Positions 1 to 5,676 of a stretch of DNA of 5,676 nucleotides are shown here, in pieces. Position 1 is the stretch's first letter; every line of letters starts with the position of its first letter. Below the pieces are notes generated by a model. It ran no database searches, was not told the origin of the DNA, and saw only the letters and a list, made by a program, of their open reading frames with translations. Position numbers and translations under genes: made by a program. The stretch covers positions 1 to 5,676 of the forward strand of contig CAMTOW010000162.1 of assembly GCA_947074245.1 (NCBI GenBank), written 5' to 3'. The stretch is from an uncultured Bacteroidales bacterium (GTDB lineage Bacteria > Bacteroidota > Bacteroidia > Bacteroidales > JAUNSR01).

Positions 1-2052
1 CATCGAAGTGGTCAGGAGCGGATAACCCGCCGCATAACCGATCGATCCCAAATTACCGATACGTCCCCAGCTAGCACGCAGCTTCAGCGTATTCAAGGCT
101 TTCATTTTCGGCATAAACGGTTCGGATGTGATTTTCCAAGCGACGGTTGCCGAAGGAAAGTCACCGTATTTCTTCCCATTCGGAAGACGGCCCGCATAGT
201 CACGACGCCAAGAACCCGTTACGAAGTAACGATCGGCGAAACTGTATGACGCGCGGCCTACGACCGACACGTTATGATCGGAAGAGTAAGCATCGGTAGC
301 CGGATCAAATCTGCCAGCCTGCGCGAAGTACATCAGCGCTTCCTCTTCGTTTTGGAAATCGCGGCCCGTAACACTGAAATAGCGATATTGATATTCGCTC
401 GCCGTAGTGGAAGCCATCAAGCCCACATTGTGTTTGTTGAATACACGATCGTAAGAAAGCGTATTCTCAACATCCCAGCTATAATCGCGAGAGCTACTGT
501 ATGTCAGCTCATTGTTGTCAGACGGTTTGCCCGGTTCGAGACGACGAGTGGTATAGAACCGGTCGAAGTAATTATTGAGTTTGTAGGTAAAACGCGATGT
601 AAAGTTCAAACCTTTGATCGGCTCCATGATATCGAGGAACGTAGAAGAAGTAACCGTAGAGTAATGGTTTTCGTCGTAGTTGCCTTTCAACAAACGCATC
701 GGGTTGATCGCATCACCGTGGATATCGGCAAAGTTGCTACCGTATTGATCGATGTATTCCTGACTGCTCGGAGCAGTACCTCCGAACGATCCGTCGGGAG
801 CATAAACTTCGGCATTTCGCGGCATCATCAACGCTGAAAGCACTACTCCGGATTCGGCACTCGAAGTATTGGCATCACGATATTTACGATTTCTCCAGGT
901 AAGATCTTCACGAACTCTCAACCAAGGAGTCAACTTATACATGGAATTGATACGAGTCGTTACGCCTTTGTTGTAGGTGTTCTTCAGCGTTCCCTGACGA
1001 TCGGATATCTCAATGGACGCCCGGTTGGAGAACGTTTCATTACCACCAGACAAGATGATGTTGTGGCGCTGGAAGGGAGCGGTACGGAAAACCTCATCGA
1101 TCCAGTCGGTACGAGTCTGACCGATGTATGGATTTTTATTCACATCCCATCCGTCGGGCAGGAAAGACTCGCCACCAAGCGCTTTGGCGCGAACCATCCG
1201 TTGCTCTTCAATCGTCAGGGATTGGGGAAGATTTATCGCTTTGGAAAAACCAGCCACACCGTTGTACTCGACAGAAGTAGTGCCAGCCTCAGCTTGTTTG
1301 GTCGTAACGAGAATAACCCCCGCAGATCCGGCATAAGCACCATAAATCGCCGCAGAAGCCGCATCTTTCAGAACGGTCATACTCACTACGTCACTCATAT
1401 TGAACGGAGCTCCCGGAACCCCATCGACTACATACAACGGGCTCTCGCCGCTTCGCGAACCCATACCACGAATGGTAATGGTCGGTTCTGATCCGGGGTG
1501 TCCACCATTGGATACCACCGTTACACCCGGAATCTGTCCCTGCAACATCTCTGCCGCATTGGAGATGGGACGACTTTTTATCTGCTCTACATTTCCGACC
1601 GAAGCTACGGCAGCGGAAAGGTCGCCTTTTTTCATTTTACCATATCCCACGACCACCACATCTTCAAGCTGTTTGGTGTTTTCGTCGAGGATTACAGTTA
1701 TTTTCTTCTTATCACCGATCTTTTCTTCTTTGGTAATGTATCCGATGTAGCTGAATATAAGAGTTGACCCGGCAGGAGCCTGCAAGGAAAAGTTTCCATC
1801 CATATCCGTAGTCGTGCCCACACCCGGCTGATCTTTTACCGTAATATTAACACCCGGCAACGTCCAGCCATTGTTACCTTTTACCTGACCGGTTATGGAA
1901 ACCTGCTGCGTCACCGACATAGGAGCCGGTTCGGGCGAACCGGAAGCCAGAGCCTCTATCGGAGCCCCAACCATCAAAGAACCAAGGGCACATGTAGCCA
2001 AGAGCGCCTTGCGGTACTTTAAACTAAATAAACAAGGGAAATCGTGATTCAT
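1..2052 (-). CDS. SusC/RagA family TonB-dependent outer-membrane transporter (3' end missing, runs off window)
   Basis: This is the N-terminal 684 residues of a SusC-type transporter, a TonB-driven outer-membrane barrel that normally works with a SusD lipoprotein to import glycans or other large ligands. The reading frame is open from the ATG at 2052 to base 1 with no stop; the family is usually about 1000 residues, so roughly a third is missing. A signal peptide is visible: KYRK at 12-15, a hydrophobic core at about 16-31, and a likely type I cleavage after ALA at 34-36. A carboxypeptidase-D regulatory-like domain spans about 51-125, with GVGTTTDMDGNFSL and FSYIGY. The SusC signature and TonB-box region LEDVVVVGYG is at 129-138. 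The plug follows at about 145-255 (TITIRGMGSR, YVVDGVPG, VLKDAASAAIYGA, GVILVTTK), then barrel strands. No STN signalling domain lies before the CarboxypepD-like domain. ATG 2052 is the only plausible start, because an in-frame TAA lies at 2065-2067 just upstream. The ligand cannot be read from the sequence; the phosphatases upstream hint at a phosphorylated substrate. Confidence 0.96.
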   Translation of the reverse strand, partial: MNHDFPCLFSLKYRKALLATCALGSLMVGAPIEALASGSPEPAPMSVTQQVSITGQVKGNNGWTLPGVNITVKDQPGVGTTTDMDGNFSLQAPAGSTLIFSYIGYITKEEKIGDKKKITVILDENTKQLEDVVVVGYGKMKKGDLSAAVASVGNVEQIKSRPISNAAEMLQGQIPGVTVVSNGGHPGSEPTITIRGMGSRSGESPLYVVDGVPGAPFNMSDVVSMTVLKDAASAAIYGAYAGSAGVILVTTKQAEAGTTSVEYNGVAGFSKAINLPQSLTIEEQRMVRAKALGGESFLPDGWDVNKNPYIGQTRTDWIDEVFRTAPFQRHNIILSGGNETFSNRASIEISDRQGTLKNTYNKGVTTRINSMYKLTPWLRVREDLTWRNRKYRDANTSSAESGVVLSALMMPRNAEVYAPDGSFGGTAPSSQEYIDQYGSNFADIHGDAINPMRLLKGNYDENHYSTVTSSTFLDIMEPIKGLNFTSRFTYKLNNYFDRFYTTRRLEPGKPSDNNELTYSSSRDYSWDVENTLSYDRVFNKHNVGLMASTTASEYQYRYFSVTGRDFQNEEEALMYFAQAGRFDPATDAYSSDHNVSVVGRASYSFADRYFVTGSWRRDYAGRLPNGKKYGDFPSATVAWKITSEPFMPKMKALNTLKLRASWGRIGNLGSIGYAAGYPLLTTSM

Positions 2053-2268
2053 TATATGTCTTTTTTAATGTTAGTTACTGTGTGAATCTCAGAATCATCT
2101 ATCGTTCGTCGTATTTAAACTCGCTGTTTCTCTTTCCTTTGTTCATAAGACAACCCAAAGCGCCTGCACCCTACACTTTTTTATAAAAAAATTCATTTTT
2201 TATTCATCACCGTATGTCATATCCGCGTAACATTTCCGACAGGGAAGCGAAGAACACCAACTGACATC
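2053..2268 (-). promoter_or_regulatory. A/T-rich leader and probable promoter region of the susC-like gene
   Basis: This 216-nt non-coding stretch separates the phosphatase terminator from the SusC start, so the susC-like gene probably has its own promoter here. I could not find a clean Bacteroidota promoter (TTTG at -33 with TAnnTTTG at -7), so none is placed. Visible elements are a perfect 14-base palindrome at 2177-2190 (six T, AT, six A), two ATTCAT copies 11 bp apart at 2191-2196 and 2202-2207, and A-rich sequence directly before the ATG in place of a Shine-Dalgarno site. Two tiny minus-strand reading frames (2099-2146, 15 codons; 2075-2098, 7 codons) sit in the leader; nothing shows that they are translated. 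Confidence 0.45.
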
Positions 2269-2296
2269 AAAAAAGCCGGAATCATTGATTCCGGCT
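2269..2296 (-). terminator. Rho-independent terminator after the phosphatase pair
   Basis: Read on the minus strand, AGCCGGAATC, a 3-nt loop and GATTCCGGCT form a perfect 10-bp stem (arms 2287-2296 and 2274-2283), running straight into a T tract ending at 2269. It lies 41 nt past the stop codon of the metallophosphoesterase and has the right polarity to end that transcript. It therefore isolates the phosphatase operon from the susC-like gene downstream, unless there is read-through. Confidence 0.92.
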
Positions 2297-2308
2297 ATCT
2301 ATGTAACT

Positions 2309-2321
2309 CCCCCTATGGGGG
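2309..2321 (-). repeat. Small G/C hairpin between stop codon and terminator
   Basis: Five C, a 3-nt spacer (TAT on the plus strand) and five G form a compact perfect inverted repeat. It lies 16 nt past the metallophosphoesterase stop codon and just ahead of the main terminator hairpin. In RNA it would give a 5-bp pure G/C stem with a three-base loop. It has no T tract of its own, so it is not a second intrinsic terminator. It may protect the 3' end of the mRNA or slow polymerase; that role is inference. Confidence 0.5.
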
Positions 2322-2337
2322 CAAATTAACGTCATGT

Positions 2338-3357
2338 TCAATCCATCAGTTCGAGCGCTTTCACTTTGCCTTCGGAAACCCGAACCGGCAGTTTGCGAGA
2401 ACCATCCGCCAATCGCATCCAGGTAAGGAACTCTCCCGGACGAGCGCTGTCGACCTCAATTACACGCGCTCCGGAAATCAAGTCCTGATATGTATTGGTG
2501 GAACCGGAAAAGCGTCCGTATCCCAAAGCGATACCATGAAGCACAGCCACATAATCATTGCTATGATCATGCCCGACAAAAGCGCCCATCATACCACCCT
2601 GACGCAACATATTGAGGAACATACCCGAATTAAGTTGAGGCGCACACTCCTTTTCGATACGCGTCCCACGATATTTGGTCTTGTCGGGACCCAATGCTTC
2701 AGCATGTTCAGGCAACGGTATGTGAAAGAACGAAAGAGCGGGAACGGGGTTATCGCCATTGGCCTGACGGAAAGCCTGAGCCTGACGATTGTACCAATCA
2801 ATCTGATCGGTCTCGATCCAACCATATCCTTCTACACCCGGAATCGTGCTGTATGCATTGGAATTTATATAATAGATGAGCAAATCGGGTTTGTCGGTTC
2901 GCGCCTTATTTACCACAACCACACCGTTTGCACAGCCATAGGTATCTATACTCCCCTTCCGGTTCATACAACCGGGGAAGGTAAGAAGATAGCTTTCGAT
3001 CTCCTCATTACTCACTCCATGCTCATTATCATGATTCCCAAACGTAACTACATACGGGACCGCGTTTTCTTCCAAAACCCGCACGACATCATACCATCCT
3101 TCTTTGACCGGTTTTCCGGTAACGATATCACCGGTCAGTACGACCATATCGGGTTTTTCATTCTCCAGCACGACATTCATCATATCGAGAGAACTTTGCG
3201 AAGGTTGTTTGTCTTTGACGTAATGAATGTCGGTAAACTGAACAATCTTGAATTTGCCCTGCTCATCAAAATGAAATTTTTTCTCTTGAGCGAAGATCGT
3301 CGAGAAGCAAGAACCGATCACCGATAAGATGATCAGACTATATAGTTTATTTTTCAT
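2338..3357 (-). CDS. Secreted calcineurin-like metallophosphoesterase
   Basis: This 339-residue protein is a predicted exported phosphatase of the calcineurin-like fold, which hydrolyses phosphoesters with a two-metal centre. The metal-binding motifs appear in the expected order: D43-x-H45 (FTDIH), G76-D77 (LTGDI), G107-N108-H109-D110, H212 (FFHIP) and G262-H263-D264-H265. Segments such as SNAYST, EGYGWI, FFHIPLPE and LNSGMF place it near the Dcr2 / plant purple-acid-phosphatase-29-like branch common in Bacteroidota. The N-terminus is a signal peptide, probably cut by signal peptidase I after residue 23 (FA before Q24). IGSC at 14-17 also resembles a lipobox, so a lipoprotein is possible but less likely given the phenylalanine after the cysteine. 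The length is normal and no catalytic residue is missing. It starts 8 nt after the alkaline phosphatase stop codon, so the two are almost certainly co-transcribed and act in the same compartment. The natural substrate is unknown. Confidence 0.94.
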   Translation of the reverse strand: MKNKLYSLIILSVIGSCFSTIFAQEKKFHFDEQGKFKIVQFTDIHYVKDKQPSQSSLDMMNVVLENEKPDMVVLTGDIVTGKPVKEGWYDVVRVLEENAVPYVVTFGNHDNEHGVSNEEIESYLLTFPGCMNRKGSIDTYGCANGVVVVNKARTDKPDLLIYYINSNAYSTIPGVEGYGWIETDQIDWYNRQAQAFRQANGDNPVPALSFFHIPLPEHAEALGPDKTKYRGTRIEKECAPQLNSGMFLNMLRQGGMMGAFVGHDHSNDYVAVLHGIALGYGRFSGSTNTYQDLISGARVIEVDSARPGEFLTWMRLADGSRKLPVRVSEGKVKALELMD

Positions 3358-3365
3358 AGACTTGA

Positions 3366-4550
3366 TTATTTCTGAATTACGGAACGAATCTTATCGGCAA
3401 TATCCGAATTCTCCATTACGCCGGTAAACAGCTCAGCCTGCGGCCCATAAGCAAAAACAGGAACCATAACACCGCTATGCCCTTTGCTTGTGAACCAAAC
3501 CTGCACCTCTCCCTCCTGCAAATCGCCATTGACCAATGACAATCCGCCTGTTTCGTGATCGGCTGTCACAATGACCAGCGTTTCTCCATCCGCAGCTGCC
3601 CATTCAAGAACCCGACCAACGGTTTTATCAAAGTCGAATATCTCTTCGACAAGATTTCCGATCTCATTGAAGTGACCAAAATCATCAATCTGAGATCCTT
3701 CGATCATCACGAAGAAACCGTTGTCGTTTTTCAAACGATTCAAAGCATCCACCGACGCACGCTGATGAATATCGCCCCGATTGAGCGCTCTTGGCAAATC
3801 GAGCGTATCGAGAAGAGCCAAAATGGGAAGAGAGGGATCGCGAAACAAGTCCTCCTCGTTATCGACATAGGTATATCCCTTCTGTTGCATCTCTTTGACG
3901 ATATCACGCTTGTCATTTCGTTTGACAAAATGTTTTCGACCACCCCCAAACAGATAATCGACATTACAATCGAGATAGTCGGCGACCAGACTTTCGGTGG
4001 AATCACGTTCGACATGGTTGGCACAGAAGGCCGCGGGAGTAGCATCGTTGAGACGGCAGGTAACGACAACTCCGGTTTTCTTGCCAGAGAGTTGCGCATA
4101 ATCGGTCAGGGACGTGAGCGGATTACCTAGTGTATCGACTCCTACAGAGTGATAATTGGTTTTCTGACCGGTAGCAATCGCAGTGCCCGCAGCACCCGAA
4201 TCCGTAATAAGCTTATTGGCACAATAGGTTTTCGCCAAGCCCGTATAAGGCATCTGCGTCATATTGAGTTTTCCTTTGTTGGCCGTCCAGGCAGTATAGG
4301 TATGTACCAAACCCATCCCGTCGCCGATGAGAAGAACCACGTTTTTCGCCTTTAACGCCTTTACGTCGGGTAATGAAACAATCTCATAGGTATTGGGACT
4401 TTTATAGATGTTTTCGGCAGGAATCTCATTACGCGCATAGCGAGAAAGATCCCGCGACTGAGAATTGTCGGGCCTTTGGGACGAATCGTTGCCCGAACAG
4501 GCACTTAAAAGAAGAAGAATACCAAAAGCAGATGTCTGGATGAATTTCAT
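3366..4550 (-). CDS. Alkaline phosphatase, PhoA superfamily, predicted lipoprotein
   Basis: This 394-residue protein is predicted to be an exported, lipid-anchored alkaline phosphatase that releases inorganic phosphate from phosphomonoesters through a phosphoserine intermediate. A lipobox LSAC at 15-18 follows a hydrophobic stretch, with C18 as the lipidated residue and a Ser/Asp/Asn-rich tether behind it. Aligned by eye with E. coli PhoA, the active site is complete: D77 (IGDGMG), nucleophile S118 in TDSGAAGTA, D169 and T171 in NDATPAAF, R182, E284 in MIEGSQ, D289, H293, D331 and H332 in TADHETGG, and H358 in GHSG. The position equivalent to E. coli K328 is aspartate (D290), and D169 keeps the E. 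coli D153 state. Other cysteines occur at 110, 165, 176 and 195. It is first of a tight two-gene unit with the metallophosphoesterase. No clear Shine-Dalgarno site precedes the ATG. I do not assign phoA because this superfamily has several subgroups. Confidence 0.95.
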   Translation of the reverse strand: MKFIQTSAFGILLLLSACSGNDSSQRPDNSQSRDLSRYARNEIPAENIYKSPNTYEIVSLPDVKALKAKNVVLLIGDGMGLVHTYTAWTANKGKLNMTQMPYTGLAKTYCANKLITDSGAAGTAIATGQKTNYHSVGVDTLGNPLTSLTDYAQLSGKKTGVVVTCRLNDATPAAFCANHVERDSTESLVADYLDCNVDYLFGGGRKHFVKRNDKRDIVKEMQQKGYTYVDNEEDLFRDPSLPILALLDTLDLPRALNRGDIHQRASVDALNRLKNDNGFFVMIEGSQIDDFGHFNEIGNLVEEIFDFDKTVGRVLEWAAADGETLVIVTADHETGGLSLVNGDLQEGEVQVWFTSKGHSGVMVPVFAYGPQAELFTGVMENSDIADKIRSVIQK

Positions 4551-4677
4551 AGTAGATCTATTTATCGTAAACTTTAAAAAGATGAATAAGAATAGAGGTC
4601 AGGGATCTTTAATCCATGGACCGACCAACCCTAAGTTTTAAACTCAAAACTTTAAGGAGGATTTGAGAAAAGGAGAA
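4551..4677 (-). promoter_or_regulatory. Gap ahead of the phosphatase pair with an A/T-rich inverted repeat
   Basis: This 127-nt gap separates the anti-sigma-like ORF from the alkaline phosphatase gene and is a likely site for a promoter or leader of the phosphatase pair. It contains an inverted repeat with arms AAGTTTT (4633-4639) and AAAACTT (4646-4652) around a 6-nt loop. The hairpin is weak and lacks a T tract on the minus strand, so I do not call it a terminator; an operator or mRNA hairpin is possible. No convincing -33/-7 Bacteroidota promoter was found. Reading on from the anti-sigma stop in any minus-strand frame does not reveal a transmembrane or FecR continuation. Confidence 0.35.
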
Positions 4678-4959
4678 TTACGACTCTTTTCCTTTATCCG
4701 CTCGGATACGAGAAAGAACTTTTTCCAAAGCTTTTTCCGTGTCGAACGAAGAGAGAAGTTTCTGACGATCGTTTAATTTGTCGATATTCTTCAAATCGCC
4801 GAAAAACAGATCGGACTCGTCGGATGAGAATCCCGAATCGGAGATCCATTCGTCGAGCAGCTCCTCTTCTGATTTATGTTTGTTTTTGTTTTGCATTCTG
4901 TCAATACCATTTATCCATAAGACAACTTCGAAGGATATTCCCCTATGGAAATTTGGCAT
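4678..4959 (-). CDS. Short FecR-type anti-sigma-like protein, cytoplasmic N-terminal segment only
   Basis: This 93-codon ORF follows the sigma factor gene after 12 nt, the usual slot for a FecR-family anti-sigma factor. Its second half, rich in charged residues and ending in FDTEKALEKVLSRI (72-85), resembles the cytoplasmic sigma-binding segment that precedes the single membrane helix in FecR proteins. It then stops with RADKGKES, just where the helix should begin; full FecR proteins are roughly 300-400 residues. No hydrophobic segment is visible, so the product would be soluble and cytoplasmic. The likely start is uncertain: ATG 4959 gives 93 residues, but the first 21 look unlike the family, and ATG 4896 (MQNKNKHK) gives a more typical 72-residue protein. 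It could be a genuine minimal anti-sigma factor, a remnant of a truncated gene, or an unrelated small protein. The family assignment rests on position and a short motif only. Confidence 0.6.
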   Translation of the reverse strand: MPNFHRGISFEVVLWINGIDRMQNKNKHKSEEELLDEWISDSGFSSDESDLFFGDLKNIDKLNDRQKLLSSFDTEKALEKVLSRIRADKGKES

Positions 4960-4971
4960 AAAATTAAATAT

Positions 4972-5547
4972 TTAGGAAAATGGTGCATATTCATGAAGTC
5001 TCGAACGAATCATTTTTAAGGATTTCCCCATATATGACTCTACCGTTTTTATGGATATTGACATTTGAGTGCTGATTTGCGCATAGGTCATATCTTGACG
5101 GCGATGCATCAAAAAAACCGTTCTCAATTTTTCGGGCAACCCCATTATGGCCTTATCAATCAACTGTTGTAACTCGCGCGCCGTAAGAATATCTTCTTCA
5201 CGGCCGGCTTCGGTCATGATAGAAAGATGTTCGGAAACGTAGTTCATCTCTACTTCGCGATGGCGAATATAATTCAGGCAATGATGCTTTACAGAGGTGA
5301 TAAGATAAGCCCGAATCGACGTGCTGATCCGAATTGATCTGCGATCGCGCCAAAGTTTGTAGAACACTTCCTGAACAAGATCTTCGGCTATCTCGCGCGA
5401 AGGAATAAAGCGCAAGGCATAGAGACTGAGTGGAGCATAATAGTGACGGAATAGGGACTGATAAGCTTTTTCGTCATTTTCTAAACAGACTTTGAGGAAC
5501 AAGTCGTTGTCAAGATTCAATGTTTCGTTCATTTTGAGGTGTGTCAT
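4972..5547 (-). CDS. ECF-type RNA polymerase sigma-70 factor (Bacteroides type)
   Basis: This 191-residue protein has the two-domain plan of an extracytoplasmic-function sigma factor, which directs RNA polymerase to a small regulon. Sigma region 2 spans about 28-97, with SLFRHYYAPL and the core-binding signature AEDLVQEVFYKLW (54-66), followed by RAYLITSVKHHCLNYIRHRE. Region 4 spans about 125-185, with LPEKLRTVFLMHR and the helix-turn-helix MTYAQISTQMSISIKTVESYMG, which would contact the -35-like element. Length is typical for the family. ATG 5547 is the longest start; ATG 5532 (MNETLNLDN, 186 residues) is equally plausible, and neither has a Shine-Dalgarno site. It heads the co-directional block, with an anti-sigma-like ORF directly behind it. 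The phosphatases and the SusC gene are the natural candidate targets, but that is inferred from position. Only about 80 nt of genuine upstream sequence remain before the adapter. Confidence 0.95.
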   Translation of the reverse strand: MTHLKMNETLNLDNDLFLKVCLENDEKAYQSLFRHYYAPLSLYALRFIPSREIAEDLVQEVFYKLWRDRRSIRISTSIRAYLITSVKHHCLNYIRHREVEMNYVSEHLSIMTEAGREEDILTARELQQLIDKAIMGLPEKLRTVFLMHRRQDMTYAQISTQMSISIKTVESYMGKSLKMIRSRLHEYAPFS

Positions 5548-5585
5548 GTGTCAATATCGCATCGCAGACTAAAAAAGACTCATTG

Positions 5586-5605
5586 CCGGCTCAAATAAGA
5601 ACCGG
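5586..5605 (-). repeat. Inverted repeat upstream of the sigma factor gene
   Basis: The arms CCGGCTC (5586-5592) and GAACCGG (5599-5605) can pair over 7 bp, with one G-U wobble on the minus-strand RNA and a 6-nt A/T loop. A run of six T follows, but only about 9 nt beyond the stem, so it is not a canonical terminator. It could be a leader hairpin or an operator for the sigma gene. Next to it, AGACT is repeated directly at 5566-5570 and 5576-5580, spaced 10 bp. No firm promoter motif was found. Confidence 0.35.
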
Positions 5606-5628
5606 GAAAATAAGAATAAATAGGTCTT

Positions 5629-5676
5629 AGATCGGAAGAGCGTCGTGTAGGGAAAGAGTGTTAAGATTAGTGTAGA
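5629..5676. other. Illumina TruSeq adapter sequence at the contig end (artifact)
   Basis: The 33 bases at 5629-5661, starting AGATCGGAAGAGC and ending AGAGTGT, match the reverse complement of the Illumina TruSeq universal adapter as I know it. The remaining 15 bases (5662-5676) look like a degraded continuation and repeat the adapter fragment GTGTAGA. This is library-derived sequence left on the end of an assembled contig, not genome. Real sequence should be taken to end at about 5628. Confidence 0.96.

Noticed and set aside
274..1767. Several plus-strand open frames (274-837, 1063-1491, 1400-1750, 1498-1767)
   Set aside because: They lie antisense to the SusC reading frame, which is continuous and carries conserved family motifs. 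The plus-strand translations look like composition shadows and overlap each other in different frames.
2536..3327. Long plus-strand open frame of 263 codons opposite the metallophosphoesterase
   Set aside because: It overlaps entirely with a gene whose motifs are all intact. Its translation has no recognisable domain, and the frame is explained by the codon composition of the opposite strand.
3555..4355. Open frames on both strands inside the alkaline phosphatase (3555-4130 plus, 3740-4099 minus, 4149-4355 plus)
   Set aside because: All are embedded in a complete phosphatase gene with every catalytic residue present; none shows a domain or start context of its own.
4654..4660. Strong Shine-Dalgarno-like AAGGAGG on the plus strand
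   Set aside because: No start codon follows at suitable spacing on the plus strand, and the nearest plus-strand frame (4778-4975) is antisense to the anti-sigma-like ORF. Bacteroidota genes also make little use of such sites.
5586..5605. Inverted repeat upstream of the sigma gene as a terminator of an upstream gene
   Set aside because: The stem includes a wobble pair and the T tract starts about 9 nt beyond it, so it does not fit an intrinsic terminator. The upstream gene is not present because the contig ends in adapter.
1..5676. CRISPR array, tRNA/rRNA, insertion sequence or prophage signals
   Set aside because: I saw no regularly spaced repeats, no transposase or integrase motifs, no terminal inverted repeats around the genes and no structural RNA signature.

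Overview
The window looks like chromosomal sequence from a gut-type Bacteroidota (Bacteroidales-like) bacterium. The reasons are a SusC/RagA outer-membrane transporter with the LEDVVVVGYG signature, an ECF sigma factor of the Bacteroides type, a FecR-like anti-sigma N-terminal segment, A/T-rich start regions without clear Shine-Dalgarno sites, and secreted phosphatases of the kind common in this phylum. Genus cannot be fixed from the sequence. All five supported genes lie on the minus strand, so the window reads biologically from right to left.

From the right edge: positions 5629-5661 match the Illumina TruSeq universal adapter (reverse complement) and the last 15 bases are a degenerate tail, so genuine genome probably ends near 5628. 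Next comes an ECF sigma-70 factor (4972-5547). It is followed after 12 nt by a short ORF (4678-4959) that resembles only the cytoplasmic part of a FecR-type anti-sigma factor and stops where the membrane helix would normally begin. After a 127-nt gap come two secreted phosphatases, 8 nt apart: a PhoA-superfamily alkaline phosphatase lipoprotein (3366-4550) and a calcineurin-fold metallophosphoesterase (2338-3357). A strong intrinsic terminator (2269-2296) closes this block. After a 216-nt leader, a SusC-type TonB-dependent transporter starts at 2052 and runs off the left edge with 684 codons present and no stop; a SusD partner would be expected beyond the edge.

A reasonable working model is a nutrient-acquisition locus. 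Two unrelated phosphatase folds release phosphate or dephosphorylate an organic phosphate outside the cytoplasm, and the SusC pore imports a product or a related ligand. The regulatory half is unusual. The SusC lacks the N-terminal STN signalling domain used by FecR/sigma-coupled transporters, and the anti-sigma-like protein lacks membrane and periplasmic parts, so the classical transporter to FecR to sigma relay cannot operate with these parts as seen. The co-regulation of all five genes is inference from orientation and spacing.
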